Shown here piece by piece: positions 18,669 to 27,905 of a DNA stretch of 64,000 nt. The DNA comes from Oceanimonas sp. GK1. GTDB taxonomy: Bacteria > Pseudomonadota > Gammaproteobacteria > Enterobacterales > Aeromonadaceae. The number at the start of each line of letters is the position of its first letter. Within the stretch, counting starts at the first letter, position 1. The stretch spans positions 2,249,001-2,313,000 of the forward strand of contig NC_016745.1 of assembly GCF_000243075.1 (NCBI RefSeq), written 5' to 3'. The position numbers were made by a program, and so were the translations under genes. Under the pieces are notes generated by a model. The model was not told where the DNA came from and searched no databases. It saw nothing but the letters and a program-made list of their open reading frames with translations.

Positions 18669-20456
18669 ATGAATAAAAAAGAACCGAACAACGGCATTTT
18701 GCACTGGTCGGTGCTCACCGGCATGATGCGTCGCCACAAAGCACTGCTGATCAGGGCCCATTTGCTGGCCATTGCCGGCACCCTGCTGGCGGTGCCCGTG
18801 CCCCTGCTGATGCCGTTACTGGTGGACGAGGTGCTGCTGGAGCAACCGGGCACCCTGGTAGCCGGGCTGGACCCGCTGCTGCCCGAGGACTGGCAGACCG
18901 GCGTGGGCTATATTCTGGCGGTGCTGCTGATCACCCTGTTGCTGCGTTTTATGGCACTGGTGTTCAACATATTGCAGGGCCGGCAATTTGCCCGGGTGGC
19001 CAAGCACATCACCTTTCAGATCCGGCGCCGCCTCACCCGCCAGCTGATGCGCACTCCCCTGCGCCGCTTTGAATCGGTAGGGGCCGGCAGCGTCAGCTCC
19101 CATTACATCACCGATGTGGAAACCCTCGACAAGTTTCTGGGCGAGACCCTGAGCCGGTTGCTGATAAGCCTGCTGAGCGTGGTGGGCACCGCCGTGGTGC
19201 TGTTGCTGCTGAACTGGCAGCTGGGACTCTTTATTCTGCTGCTGAACCCGGTGGTGGTGTTTTTCTCCAGCCGGCTCGGCTCCAAGGTCAAGTACCTCAA
19301 GCGCAATGAAAACAAGGCCTTCGAACTGTTTCAGCAGGCACTGGTGGAAACCCTGGACGGCATTCAGGAAATTCGCGCCGCCAACCGGGAACGCCATTAC
19401 CTGTTGCGGGTGATCGACCGGGCCCGGGGAGTACGGGACACCGCCATTGAATACCATTGGAAAAGCGAGGCCGCCGGCAAGGCCAGCTTTTTGCTGTTTT
19501 TGTCCGGGGTGGAGCTGTTCCGGGCGGTGGGCATGATCATGGTGCTGTACACCGATCTCACCGTGGGCCAGATTTTCGCGGTATTCAGTTATCTCTGGTT
19601 CATGATGGGCCCGGTGCAGGAGCTGCTGAACATGCAGTATTCCTTTTACGCCGCCGATGCGGCCCGCAAGCGCATCAACACCATGCTGGCCCTGGGAGAT
19701 ACCGTGGAGCCGGTGGGCCGGTTCAACCCCTTTGCCGGCGTCACCACCCTGCCGATAGAGGTGCGCAACCTCAGCTTTTCCTACGACGGTGAACGCCGGG
19801 TGCTGGATGACATCAGCCTGAGCATTGCCGCCGGGGAAAAGGTGGCCCTGGTGGGCGCCAGCGGTGGCGGCAAATCGACCTTTATTCAGCTGCTGCTGGG
19901 CCTCTACCCCGCCGACAGCGGCGACATTCGCTTTGGTGGCATCAGCAGTGCCGACATCGGCTTTGCCACCATTCGCGAGCACGTGGCCACGGTACTGCAG
20001 CAACCGGTGCTGTTTAACGACACGGTGCGCGCCAACCTGAACCTGGGCGATGATCACGATGATGCCGCCATCTGGCAGGCGCTGAAGGTGGCGCAACTGG
20101 ATGAGGTGATTGCCGCCACGGACAAGGGGCTGGATACCGAGATCGGCCGCCGGGGCGTGCGGCTCTCGGGGGGACAGCAACAACGGCTGGCGGTGGCCCG
20201 CATGATCCTGAAAGATCCGGCCATTGTGATTCTGGATGAAGCCACCTCGGCGCTCGACACCGACACCGAGCAGCGGCTGCACCAGGCGCTGTCGGGCTTT
20301 CTGCACGGACGGACCACCCTGATTGTGGCGCACCGGTTAAGCTCGGTGCGCCAGGCGGACAGGGTTGTCGTGTTTGAGGATGGCAAAATCAGTCAGTCAG
20401 GCACGCATGTTGAGCTGCTGGAACAACCGGGGCTGTACCGGACGCTGTATAGCTGA
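18669..20456 (+). CDS. ABC exporter, fused permease and ATPase
   Basis: A 595-residue half-transporter: six-helix type IV exporter domain (about 20-320) followed by a nucleotide-binding domain with Walker A GASGGGKST (about 396), Q-loop LQQPVLF, signature LSGGQQQR, Walker B AIVILDEATSALD and H-loop IVAHRLSS. It should work as a homodimer in the inner membrane, exporting a lipid, peptide or drug that cannot be told from sequence. It resembles the MdlB/MsbA class in layout, but it is not MsbA by context. Monocistronic; convergent with yebG, with a small GCAGGC/GCCTGC hairpin between them. Confidence 0.88.
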   Translation: MNKKEPNNGILHWSVLTGMMRRHKALLIRAHLLAIAGTLLAVPVPLLMPLLVDEVLLEQPGTLVAGLDPLLPEDWQTGVGYILAVLLITLLLRFMALVFNILQGRQFARVAKHITFQIRRRLTRQLMRTPLRRFESVGAGSVSSHYITDVETLDKFLGETLSRLLISLLSVVGTAVVLLLLNWQLGLFILLLNPVVVFFSSRLGSKVKYLKRNENKAFELFQQALVETLDGIQEIRAANRERHYLLRVIDRARGVRDTAIEYHWKSEAAGKASFLLFLSGVELFRAVGMIMVLYTDLTVGQIFAVFSYLWFMMGPVQELLNMQYSFYAADAARKRINTMLALGDTVEPVGRFNPFAGVTTLPIEVRNLSFSYDGERRVLDDISLSIAAGEKVALVGASGGGKSTFIQLLLGLYPADSGDIRFGGISSADIGFATIREHVATVLQQPVLFNDTVRANLNLGDDHDDAAIWQALKVAQLDEVIAATDKGLDTEIGRRGVRLSGGQQQRLAVARMILKDPAIVILDEATSALDTDTEQRLHQALSGFLHGRTTLIVAHRLSSVRQADRVVVFEDGKISQSGTHVELLEQPGLYRTLYS

Positions 20457-20487
20457 TGCAGCAGGCTGACTGCCTGCCTAGGCTCCG

Positions 20488-20772
20488 TCAGGCGACGGCC
20501 TTGACCGTCTCATCGGCGGCGTTATCGCCCTTGCCGGTTTTTTTGACGGGCTTTTTCTTCGGTCCAGCCAGTTCGGCCTGGTGCTGGGCCAGAAACAGCG
20601 CCAGCGCTTCCCGATCCGCTTCATTCAAGGTAACCGGTGCGTTTTCCAGTACGGTTTCAATGTGTTCCGCCATATCCAGCAGGCGGTCGTAGGCATCCGC
20701 CTCTTTCTTGTTGGTAAAGGTCATTTTTTCAATTCCGTTTCGCACTACGCGATATTGAACTTCTACGGCCAT
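20488..20772 (-). CDS. yebG: YebG, SOS-induced DNA-damage protein
   Basis: A 94-residue protein of the YebG family, induced by DNA damage in E. coli; its biochemical role is unknown. The conserved start MAVEVQYRVVRNG-EKMTFTNKKEADAYD and the REALALFLAQHQ segment identify it; the tail is Lys-rich and ends variably, as in E. coli (96 residues). ATG at 20772 has AAGGAG nine bases upstream. A perfect LexA box (20787-20802) lies 14 bases before the start, so control by LexA is expected. Confidence 0.93.
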   Translation of the reverse strand: MAVEVQYRVVRNGIEKMTFTNKKEADAYDRLLDMAEHIETVLENAPVTLNEADREALALFLAQHQAELAGPKKKPVKKTGKGDNAADETVKAVA

Positions 20773-20786
20773 GATGAGCTCCTTAT

Positions 20787-20802
20787 CTGTATATACATAC
20801 AG
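20787..20802 (-). promoter_or_regulatory. LexA (SOS) box of yebG
   Basis: CTGTATATACATACAG matches the gammaproteobacterial LexA consensus CTGT-N8-ACAG at every fixed position, with the preferred AT-rich centre. It sits between the yebG ribosome site and its likely promoter, so LexA bound here would block transcription. Confidence 0.93.
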
Positions 20803-20892
20803 TAATCAGCCTGTTTCCGAATTGCAAGCCACTCTGACCACGCAATTTTCCGGCCATGGCTGGCGGACTCAGGATTAAAGTCTAAAATTTAT

Positions 20893-20994
20893 ACAGAGGG
20901 CGCCCGGCGTCGGGTGTTCTCTTACTAGCGCACGGCTCAGCTAATGAGCCATTCCCCTGAGCCAGGTACACGGAATTTGTACCTGGCTTTTTTT
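20893..20994 (+). ncRNA. sdsR: SdsR (RyeB)-type small regulatory RNA
   Basis: The segment contains the conserved SdsR core: AGCGCACGGCTC, a short loop, GAGCCATT-CCCTG, then a strong terminator stem (GCCAGGTAC/GTACCTGGC) with T7. SdsR is a sigma-S dependent, Hfq/ProQ-associated sRNA of about 104 bases that represses outer-membrane and other mRNAs in stationary phase. Here the RNA would be about 102 bases. The 5' end near 20893 is inferred by alignment with E. coli and from a -10-like TCTAAAAT at 20881-20888. In E. coli sdsR is also in the prc-proQ-yebG neighbourhood. I recognise the sequence from memory, without alignment. Confidence 0.87.
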
Positions 20995-21106
20995 GTTCTT
21001 AAATTACGTCCGCCACATTATTATGTTAAGTAACCCGCCATTTTAATGGCTTAGGTTATTTCCAGATTGCACTTGGTGTGAGTTTGGCTATGATTAAACT
21101 CTCTTT

Positions 21107-21122
21107 TGTATGTTGGCATAAT
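21107..21122 (+). promoter_or_regulatory. Candidate Ter (Tus-binding) site at tus
   Basis: TGTATGTTGGCATAAT lies four bases before the tus start codon. Its GTATGTTG core is identical to the E. coli Ter core (GTATGTTGTAACTAA), and E. coli TerB likewise overlaps the tus control region. The same 16 bases recur at 30214-30229. Binding here would repress tus and, by analogy, stop forks arriving from the right; the locking C of E. coli Ter is not at the aligned position, so the assignment needs testing. Confidence 0.65.
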
Positions 21123-21126
21123 ATTT

Positions 21127-22026
21127 ATGTTTACCCTGGCTGCCGAACTGCGTCATACCATGTCCTTGCTGGAGTCTGCCCTGGCCGCGCTGAACCGTGA
21201 GATTCTACGCCAGGCGGGCGATTTGCCCGTGGCCACCTGTTATTGCCTGCCCGAGGTTGCCCTCGGCAAAGAGCACGAGCCCGTTGAGCATATTCAGGTG
21301 CAAGCGCAACTCACCGGCAGGCCAGCCCTCGACGCCGCTCTTTCCGCCTTTGGCCGCTGGCACCTGAAGGCCGACTGCTCCGCCAAGGCCAGCTTTCGCC
21401 TGCCCGGCTTTATCCTGCTGCCCGGCGCCAGCCGAGCGCTGCTTGAACAACAGGTAGCAGAAGTTAACCGGCTTAAACTGGCCTTTCGTACCCTGGTGCA
21501 GCAATTGGATGATAAAGACAAGAAATTTACCCTGGTGCACCATACCTTTCCCGGCCTTATTACCCTGCAGGTCTACCGCCAGCTCACCCTGCTGCCCCAT
21601 ACTGCTTCTCGGCTGGGCTTTACCTGGGCCAACAAGCAGATCATTCAGAAGGTGGACAAGGCCAGGCTCGTGGAGCAGCTGATGCAAAGCCGCCACAGCC
21701 CTCCCCCGCTGACGGACGCGCATACCTGGCAGCAATGCGTAGACCGGGAAATCTACGATGTGAAACGGCTGCCCGCTCATGTGGAGCTTAGACTGCGCCG
21801 GCCGGTGAAAACCCATCCCATGGTCAACGTGCGCTGGAGCGAGCCACTGACGCCCCGCCAGCAGCAATTCAAGGCCCATTTGCCCTTGCTGCTGTGCCAG
21901 GACGAGCTGCCCGCCATCACTCACCTGGGTGATTACCCGCCGGCCAAAGCCCGCAAGCAACGGGCGGCGCGCATTGGTGGCGAGCCGCTGATCCCGCGGC
22001 TACATATTTATCCTTTCGAGCCCTGA
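21127..22026 (+). CDS. tus: Tus, DNA replication terminus site-binding protein
   Basis: A 299-residue protein matching Tus (309 in E. coli), which binds Ter sites and blocks DnaB in one direction. Shared blocks, in order, are LPEV at residue 41 (exactly the E. coli spacing from the start), LPG near 100, PGLITL-YR-LT, FTWANK-IIQ, the Ter-contacting basic strand LRLRRPVKTHPMVNVRW, and IPRLHIY near the C-terminus. ATG at 21127 is chosen for that spacing, although no clear ribosome site is visible because the Ter-like element occupies the leader. Monocistronic; it precedes a Bcr/CflA gene by 63 bases. Confidence 0.92.
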   Translation: MFTLAAELRHTMSLLESALAALNREILRQAGDLPVATCYCLPEVALGKEHEPVEHIQVQAQLTGRPALDAALSAFGRWHLKADCSAKASFRLPGFILLPGASRALLEQQVAEVNRLKLAFRTLVQQLDDKDKKFTLVHHTFPGLITLQVYRQLTLLPHTASRLGFTWANKQIIQKVDKARLVEQLMQSRHSPPPLTDAHTWQQCVDREIYDVKRLPAHVELRLRRPVKTHPMVNVRWSEPLTPRQQQFKAHLPLLLCQDELPAITHLGDYPPAKARKQRAARIGGEPLIPRLHIYPFEP

Positions 22027-22089
22027 CACTGCCCCGGACGAGGGTGCTATCATGGCGTGATGTTTCTTTTGTAACTTTTGGATGGCGTT

Positions 22090-23280
22090 ATGGCATTGCC
22101 CTTCTCCCTGTTGCTGCTGCTGGCAAGCCTGGCCGGTCTCACTCCCCTGGCTATCGACATGTACCTGCCAAGCCTGCCCACCATAGCGCGGGATCTGGGG
22201 GTGCCGGTGTCCCAGGCCCAGCTGACCATCAGTGTGTTTCTGGCGGGGTTTGCCCTGGGTCAGCTGTTCTATGGCCCCCTGGCCGACTCGGTGGGACGCA
22301 AACCGGTGATGCTGGGCGGGCTGACGCTGTTTACGCTGGCAAGCCTGGGCTGTGCCCTGGCTAACAGCATTGAAACCCTGATGACCTTTCGCCTGTTGCA
22401 GGCCATTGGCGGCGCCGCCGGCTCCGTGGTGCTCAACGCCCTGCTGCGGGACATGTTTGAACGAGACATGTTCGCCCGGGTGATGTCGATGGTGATCCTG
22501 GTGATGACCCTGGCCCCACTGGTGGCGCCCATCGTCGGCGGCTACCTGCTACTTATCGGTCACTGGCACAGCATCTTCGTGCTGCTGGCCGCCATTGGCA
22601 CGGCGGTGACGGTGGCGCTAGCCCTGCGCATTCCCGAAACCCTCAAACCCGAGCACCGCCAGCCCTTTCGGTTGTGGCCGGTGCTGCAAAACTACAGCCG
22701 GGTGCTGCGTCACCGGGCCGCGCTGGGGTATATCGGCTGTGGCGGCCTGACCACGGCGGCCATGTTTGCCTTTATTTCCGGCTCGCCGCTGGTGTATATC
22801 GAGCTTTACGGCGTACCGGCCCAGCATTACGGCCTGCTGTTTGCCATGAACATCGTGCTGATGATGGTACTGACCTTTGCCAACAGCCGGCTGGTCAAGC
22901 GCCTGGGCAGCGACCGACTGCTGAAAACCGGCCTGATCCTGGCCGCACTGGCCGGCGTGGCCCTGCTGTTCAGCGGCCTCACCGGCGCGGGGGGACTCTG
23001 GGGGCTGGTGCCGGCCATCATGGTGCTGATTGCCCAAATCAGCCTGGTGGGTGCCAACGCCATGGCCGGACTGCTCAACCACTTTCCCGAGTCTGCCGGC
23101 ACCGCCTCGGCGCTAGCGGGTACGGTACGTTTTGGCCTGGGCGCCCTGGCCACCTTTGCGGTCAACGCCAGTGACGCCCTCTCTGCCCTGCCCATGGCAC
23201 TGGTCATGTGCCTGTGCGTCTGGCTGGCCCTGGCCAGTTACTGGCTGCTGGTGCGTCCCGCCCTGTCCGCCGCCGAGTAG
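22090..23280 (+). CDS. Bcr/CflA-type multidrug MFS exporter
   Basis: A 396-residue MFS transporter with 12 hydrophobic segments. The family signature LTPLAIDMYLPSLPTIARDL in helix 1, FLAGFALGQLFYGPLADSVGRKPV in the helix 2-3 loop and QAIGGAAGSVVLNALLRDMF are typical of Bcr/CflA proton-drug antiporters (E. coli Bcr is also 396). The substrate cannot be inferred. ATG at 22090 is preferred over an upstream in-frame TTG; it is preceded by a weak GGAT ribosome site. It may share a transcript with tus; no terminator is visible between them. Confidence 0.9.
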   Translation: MALPFSLLLLLASLAGLTPLAIDMYLPSLPTIARDLGVPVSQAQLTISVFLAGFALGQLFYGPLADSVGRKPVMLGGLTLFTLASLGCALANSIETLMTFRLLQAIGGAAGSVVLNALLRDMFERDMFARVMSMVILVMTLAPLVAPIVGGYLLLIGHWHSIFVLLAAIGTAVTVALALRIPETLKPEHRQPFRLWPVLQNYSRVLRHRAALGYIGCGGLTTAAMFAFISGSPLVYIELYGVPAQHYGLLFAMNIVLMMVLTFANSRLVKRLGSDRLLKTGLILAALAGVALLFSGLTGAGGLWGLVPAIMVLIAQISLVGANAMAGLLNHFPESAGTASALAGTVRFGLGALATFAVNASDALSALPMALVMCLCVWLALASYWLLVRPALSAAE

Positions 23281-23423
23281 CCAGCCCCGGCAGGCCATGT
23301 CCGGCATGGCGACGCCCGGTAAATTCCCGGGAAAGCCATTTTTTAATACCGGCGCAAGTGATATAACTAACAGCTGTCGCTTAGCGACCACACTCGCTTT
23401 TACAAGAAGGAATTGACAAGACT

Positions 23424-24614
23424 ATGTTCGAGAAGGTCACTGCTGCACCGGCCGACCCCATTCTGGGCCTGACCGATGCGTTCCGTAAAGATACCCGTAC
23501 CGACAAAATCAACCTGGGCGTTGGTATCTACAAAGACGAAGCCGGCCAGACCCCGGTACTGCGCTGCGTGAAACAGGCCGAAGCCCGCCTGGTGCAGGAG
23601 CAAACCACCAAAAACTATCTCAGCATAGAAGGCATTGAAGCCTATGGTCAGGTAGTGCAGAAGCTGCTGTTTGGCGCCGATGCCGGCATTATTGCTGACC
23701 AGCGCGCCCGTACCGCCCAGGCGCCGGGTGGTACCGGAGCCCTGCGCATCGCCGGTGAGTTCATCGCCCGCCAGCTCGACACCAACACCATCTGGATCTC
23801 CAACCCCACCTGGGCCAACCACCGCGCCGTGTTTACCGCCGCCGGCCTGGAAGTGAAGGAATACGGCTACTATAACGCCGAGACCAAGGATCTGGACTTT
23901 GACGCCATGCTGGCCAGCCTGGCAGACGCCAAGGCCGGGGATGTGGTGCTGTTCCACGGCTGTTGTCACAACCCCACCGGTATCGATCCGACCCCTGAGC
24001 AGTGGCAGCAACTGGCCAAACTGGCCGCCGACAAGGGCTGGCTGCCGATGTTCGACTTCGCCTACCAGGGCTTTGCCAAAGGCACAGAGGAAGACGCCTT
24101 TGGTCTGCGCGAGTTTGCCAAGCACAACCCCGAACTGCTGATCGCCAGCTCCTTCTCCAAAAACTTCGGCCTCTACAACGAGCGGGTGGGTGCCTTTACC
24201 CTGGTGGCCAAAGACGCCGACACCGCCAACACCAGCTTCAGCCAGGTGAAGAGCATTATTCGCGCCAACTACTCCAACCCGCCTTCCCACGGTGCCAATG
24301 TGGTGGCCATCATCGCCAACGATCCCGAACTCTACGCCGACTGGCAGGCCGAGCTGGCGGAAATGCGCGACCGCATTCAGGAAATGCGCACCCTGTTCGT
24401 GGAAAAACTCGCCGCCCGTGGTGTCGACAAAGACTTCAGCTTCATTGCCCGTCAAAACGGCATGTTCTCCTTCTCCGGCCTCACGCCGGAGCAGGTAGCC
24501 CGGCTGAAGGACGAGTTCGGTATCTACATCGTCGGCTCCGGCCGCATCAGTGTGGCCGGCATCACCAAGGCGAACATCGACGCCCTGTGTGACGGCATTG
24601 CCGCTGTGCTGTAA
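23424..24614 (+). CDS. aspC: Aromatic/aspartate aminotransferase (class I)
   Basis: A 396-residue PLP enzyme transferring amino groups between aspartate (or aromatic amino acids) and 2-oxoglutarate in the cytoplasm. The PLP lysine is in [15 protein letters not shown] (about 246), the phosphate-binding region in APGGTGALR, and the substrate carboxylate Arg in GSGRISVAG near the C-terminus. Length equals E. coli AspC (396). TyrB is a close paralogue, so the symbol is a best guess. An AAGGAATTG site precedes the ATG; a strong terminator follows. Confidence 0.92.
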   Translation: MFEKVTAAPADPILGLTDAFRKDTRTDKINLGVGIYKDEAGQTPVLRCVKQAEARLVQEQTTKNYLSIEGIEAYGQVVQKLLFGADAGIIADQRARTAQAPGGTGALRIAGEFIARQLDTNTIWISNPTWANHRAVFTAAGLEVKEYGYYNAETKDLDFDAMLASLADAKAGDVVLFHGCCHNPTGIDPTPEQWQQLAKLAADKGWLPMFDFAYQGFAKGTEEDAFGLREFAKHNPELLIASSFSKNFGLYNERVGAFTLVAKDADTANTSFSQVKSIIRANYSNPPSHGANVVAIIANDPELYADWQAELAEMRDRIQEMRTLFVEKLAARGVDKDFSFIARQNGMFSFSGLTPEQVARLKDEFGIYIVGSGRISVAGITKANIDALCDGIAAVL

Positions 24615-24636
24615 TACGCGTTGATCACTGATACTG

Positions 24637-24664
24637 AAAAGCCCCGCCGAGCGGGGCTTTTTTT
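24637..24664 (+). terminator. aspC terminator
   Basis: AAAGCCCCGC, a three-base loop and GCGGGGCTTT followed by a T7 run, 23 bases after the aspC stop. Confidence 0.93.
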
Positions 24665-24713
24665 ATGGATATCGCATGGACGCCCACCTTCACGGGCGTG
24701 ACGCCTGGACTTG

Positions 24714-26336
24714 TTAAATCACAAAGCGGTTCACCAGGGTGTGCAGCTCACCGGCAAGGCGGGCCAGCTCCTGGCTGGAGGCGCTGGTCTGGTTGGCACC
24801 GGCGGCACTCTGCACCGACAGATCCCGAATGTTGACCAGGTTGCCGTCCACTTCCCGGGCCACATGGGCCTGCTCTTCGGCAGCACCGGCAATGGCCACG
24901 TTGCGATCATTGATGCCGGAGATACTGGTGGCGATCTGCGCCAGGGCCTCGCCGGCTTCCCGGGCGATATTCAGGGTACCGGCGGTGCGCTCATTGCTGG
25001 TTTTCATGGCGGTAACCGCCTCCTGGGAGCCCCGCTGCACCGCCTGGATCATCTGCTCGATTTCCTTGGTGGACTCCTGGGTCCGGTGGGCCAGGGCACG
25101 CACCTCATCGGCCACCACCGCAAAGCCCCGCCCCGATTCGCCGGCCCGAGCCGCTTCAATGGCGGCATTCAGGGCCAGCAGGTTGGTCTGATCGGCAATG
25201 GCGCGGATCACATCCAGCACACTGGTAATATCATTCACCCGCCCCGCCAGCCGCTCAATGTTGTGCATGGTGTCGCCAATCTCGCCGGCCAGGCCTTCCA
25301 TGGCCATTACCGTCTGGCCCACCCGGTCACGGCCAAACTGGGCCCGCTCATCCGCCAGCTCCGACTCCTGCGACGTACTGGAAGCATTGCGCGCCACCTC
25401 TTCCACCGCCGCGGTCATTTCATTCACCGCCGTGGCCGCCTGCTCCAGCTCCTGGCTTTGCCGATGCAGGCCGCGGGTCGACTCTTCGGTGACCGAGCTC
25501 AGTTCTTCCGAGGTAGAGGCCAGCCGGTGGGAAGAGTCGGTGATAAGCCGGACCGTGTCCTTCAGGCTGTGCTGCATGTGGCCAAGAGCCTGCAACAGGC
25601 GGCCCGGTTCATCCTTGCCACTGATCTGCACCGGGTGCGTCAGATCCCCTCCGGCAATCCGCTCGGCCACCCGCACCGCATCGCCAATGGGTTGCACTAT
25701 GCTGCGGGTCAGCAGCCAGGCCAGCGCCGCCATGCCCACCAGGGCCAGGGTAAGAATGGCGATGATGATGTTGCGTGAAGAAGCATAAACGCTGTCGGTT
25801 TCGCTGTTGGTGTCGTCAATACGCTGATGCTGCAGGGCATTGAGCTGATGCAGCAGACCGGCCAACTCCTCGGCCAGGGGAGCCAGCTCCTGGCGGGACG
25901 CCAGGTTGGCGCCGGCCACATCCCCGGCCTCGGCCTGCCGCATAATACGCCCATGGGCCTGCCAGTAACGAGCCTCGGTGGCGGTAAAGCGGCTTAACAG
26001 CGCCCGGGCTTCGGGCATGCGGGCGAGGCTATCGTATTGCTGCTTGAAACCGTCCAGTTTTTGCCGGGCCGCCTCCAGGTTGGCCCGGGACTCGGCCCGC
26101 TTGTCGGCCTCCGCCGAATTGGCCAGTGCCAGGCTGTGCAGACGAATGCGCAGAAACTCCTTGTCGATGTTCTCCACCGCGGTCAGGCTGGGAACCCGCT
26201 GGGTGGCCAGCACGGTGATCTGATCGTTCAGGCTGGTCAGCTGCACCAGGCTGAGCCCCCCCAGGATCAGCATCAGCACGCCAATGACGCCAAACGCCAG
26301 GCCTGATCTCAGGCCGATATTCATATTGCGAAACAC
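24714..26336 (-). CDS. Methyl-accepting chemotaxis protein with 4HB sensor
   Basis: A 540-residue chemoreceptor: TM1 (about 12-32), periplasmic four-helix-bundle sensor (about 35-190), TM2 (about 190-212), HAMP (about 213-265) and the cytoplasmic signalling domain with the conserved hairpin tip around [20 protein letters not shown]. The sensor ligand is unknown. It lacks the C-terminal NWETF-type pentapeptide for CheR docking. The start is GTG at 26336 with AGGAG upstream; an ATG four codons later is possible. Divergent from pqiA. Confidence 0.92.
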   Translation of the reverse strand: MFRNMNIGLRSGLAFGVIGVLMLILGGLSLVQLTSLNDQITVLATQRVPSLTAVENIDKEFLRIRLHSLALANSAEADKRAESRANLEAARQKLDGFKQQYDSLARMPEARALLSRFTATEARYWQAHGRIMRQAEAGDVAGANLASRQELAPLAEELAGLLHQLNALQHQRIDDTNSETDSVYASSRNIIIAILTLALVGMAALAWLLTRSIVQPIGDAVRVAERIAGGDLTHPVQISGKDEPGRLLQALGHMQHSLKDTVRLITDSSHRLASTSEELSSVTEESTRGLHRQSQELEQAATAVNEMTAAVEEVARNASSTSQESELADERAQFGRDRVGQTVMAMEGLAGEIGDTMHNIERLAGRVNDITSVLDVIRAIADQTNLLALNAAIEAARAGESGRGFAVVADEVRALAHRTQESTKEIEQMIQAVQRGSQEAVTAMKTSNERTAGTLNIAREAGEALAQIATSISGINDRNVAIAGAAEEQAHVAREVDGNLVNIRDLSVQSAAGANQTSASSQELARLAGELHTLVNRFVI

Positions 26337-26516
26337 CTTGTTCTCCTACCACAGACATCAGGATTGATATCTGTTATTTATCGACCGCGGCCATCCAAAC
26401 TGAAACAAAAAATTCATATTATGTATACAATCTCGTTCAGCGAGGCCGCGCCACGGATTCAACTTTGTTCCGCGTGAGCACCTGTCGTAGTATCAAGCTT
26501 CTGATCTTTCATTATT

Positions 26517-27905
26517 TTGGGTGCTCTTTTGTCTGATTCGCCATACACGCCCGCCATCGCGGCACAGCCCCACCGCCGGCGGGCCCTTTCCCGCCGGCGC
26601 CTGCGGGCGTGTCATGAGTGCGATCTGCTGGTGGCGGTGCCGACCCTCACCCCCGGCGAAAAAGCCGACTGTCCGCGCTGCGGCCACACCCTGATCCGCC
26701 GCCACGCCAATCCGGCCGAACGCAGCCTGGCCCTGGCCCTGGCCACCCTGATTGCCCTGGCGTTGTCGGTGGCGTTTCCCTTTATCGGCTTTGAACTGAG
26801 CGGCATTGGCAACCGCATTGAGCTGACCGACAGCGCCGCCATCCTGATTGGCCTGCATCAGCCGCTGGTGGCCCTGTGCGTGCTGCTGACGGTGATTATT
26901 CTGCCCCTGGTCTATTTGCTGAGTGTCAGCTGGCTGTGCGCCGGCATGCTGCTGGGCCGGCCGTTGCCCCGCAGCCGGCAGATTGCCCGCACCCTGCGCC
27001 ACGTCACCCCCTGGATGATGGCGGACGTGTTTGTGATCGGCACCCTGGTGAGCCTGATCAAGGTGGTGGGCATGGCCGACATCGAGCTTGGCCTGTCGTT
27101 CTGGACCTTTTGCGCCTTTGCCCTGCTGCTGCTGCTCACCACACAGTCGGTAGACAAGGACTGGCTGTGGTTTTCCCTCGACCGGCGCGCCATGGCGCCA
27201 CCGGGTGCCGTGCCGGGCCGTACCGCCAGCGAGCAGAACCTGTGTGGCTGCGCCACCTGCGGCCTGGTCAACGCCCTGCCCGAGCAGGGCAAGGCCCGTT
27301 GCCGGCGCTGCGACGAGCCGCTGCATCCCTGGCGCGGTATTAACAATCAGGCCACCCTGGCGCTGCTGGCGGCCGCCATCATCATGTACCTGCCCGCTAA
27401 CCTCTATCCCATCATGGTGACCACCTCCCTTGGCAGCAGCACGCCGTCGACCATTCTCGGCGGCGTGCTGCTGTTTGTTCAGCACGGCGACTGGCCCATC
27501 GCCTTTATCATTTTTACCGCCAGCATAGTGGTGCCGGTCAGCAAGATCCTGGCCCTGTTGTGGCTGTGCTACTTCGTCAAACACCCGCGGCCCGGGCTCA
27601 GCCGCCTGTACCGCATTCGCCTTTACCGCATTACCGAGTTTGTCGGCCGCTGGTCCATGGTGGACGTGTTCGTGGTCGCCATACTGGTGGCGCTGATTCG
27701 CAATGGCAACCTGATGTCCATCGAGCCCGGCCCGGCGGCCCTGGCCTTTGCCGGCGTGGTGGTGCTCACCATGCTGGCGGCCATGCTGTTTGATCAGCGC
27801 AGCATCTGGGCCGGCGCGGCGTTAGCCGGTACCACGCCGGCCGATGACTCACCCGCGGGTACCCCTCATTACAATGAAAACCGAAAGGAATCCAACCATG
27901 TCTGA
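26517..27905 (+). CDS. pqiA: PqiA, inner-membrane component of the Pqi lipid-transport system
   Basis: About 460 residues in two PqiA modules, each with a zinc-ribbon-like pair of CxxC motifs (CHECD...CPRC near 32-60 and CATC...CRRC near 245-265) and about four membrane helices. The second module has MYLPANLYPIMVTTSLG-STILGGVLL, closer to PqiA than to LetA/YebS. With PqiB and PqiC it forms an envelope-spanning lipid conduit. The exact start is unclear: the frame opens with TTG codons at 26517 and 26529, and no ATG or GTG precedes the first CxxC. It overlaps pqiB by eight bases. Confidence 0.9.
   Translation: MGALLSDSPYTPAIAAQPHRRRALSRRRLRACHECDLLVAVPTLTPGEKADCPRCGHTLIRRHANPAERSLALALATLIALALSVAFPFIGFELSGIGNRIELTDSAAILIGLHQPLVALCVLLTVIILPLVYLLSVSWLCAGMLLGRPLPRSRQIARTLRHVTPWMMADVFVIGTLVSLIKVVGMADIELGLSFWTFCAFALLLLLTTQSVDKDWLWFSLDRRAMAPPGAVPGRTASEQNLCGCATCGLVNALPEQGKARCRRCDEPLHPWRGINNQATLALLAAAIIMYLPANLYPIMVTTSLGSSTPSTILGGVLLFVQHGDWPIAFIIFTASIVVPVSKILALLWLCYFVKHPRPGLSRLYRIRLYRITEFVGRWSMVDVFVVAILVALIRNGNLMSIEPGPAALAFAGVVVLTMLAAMLFDQRSIWAGAALAGTTPADDSPAGTPHYNENRKESNHV

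Noticed and set aside
26517-27905. Reading the pqiA-like gene as LetA (YebS)
   Set aside because: The second-module sequence and the following pqiB (three MCE domains) and pqiC fit the Pqi system, not LetAB with seven MCE domains.
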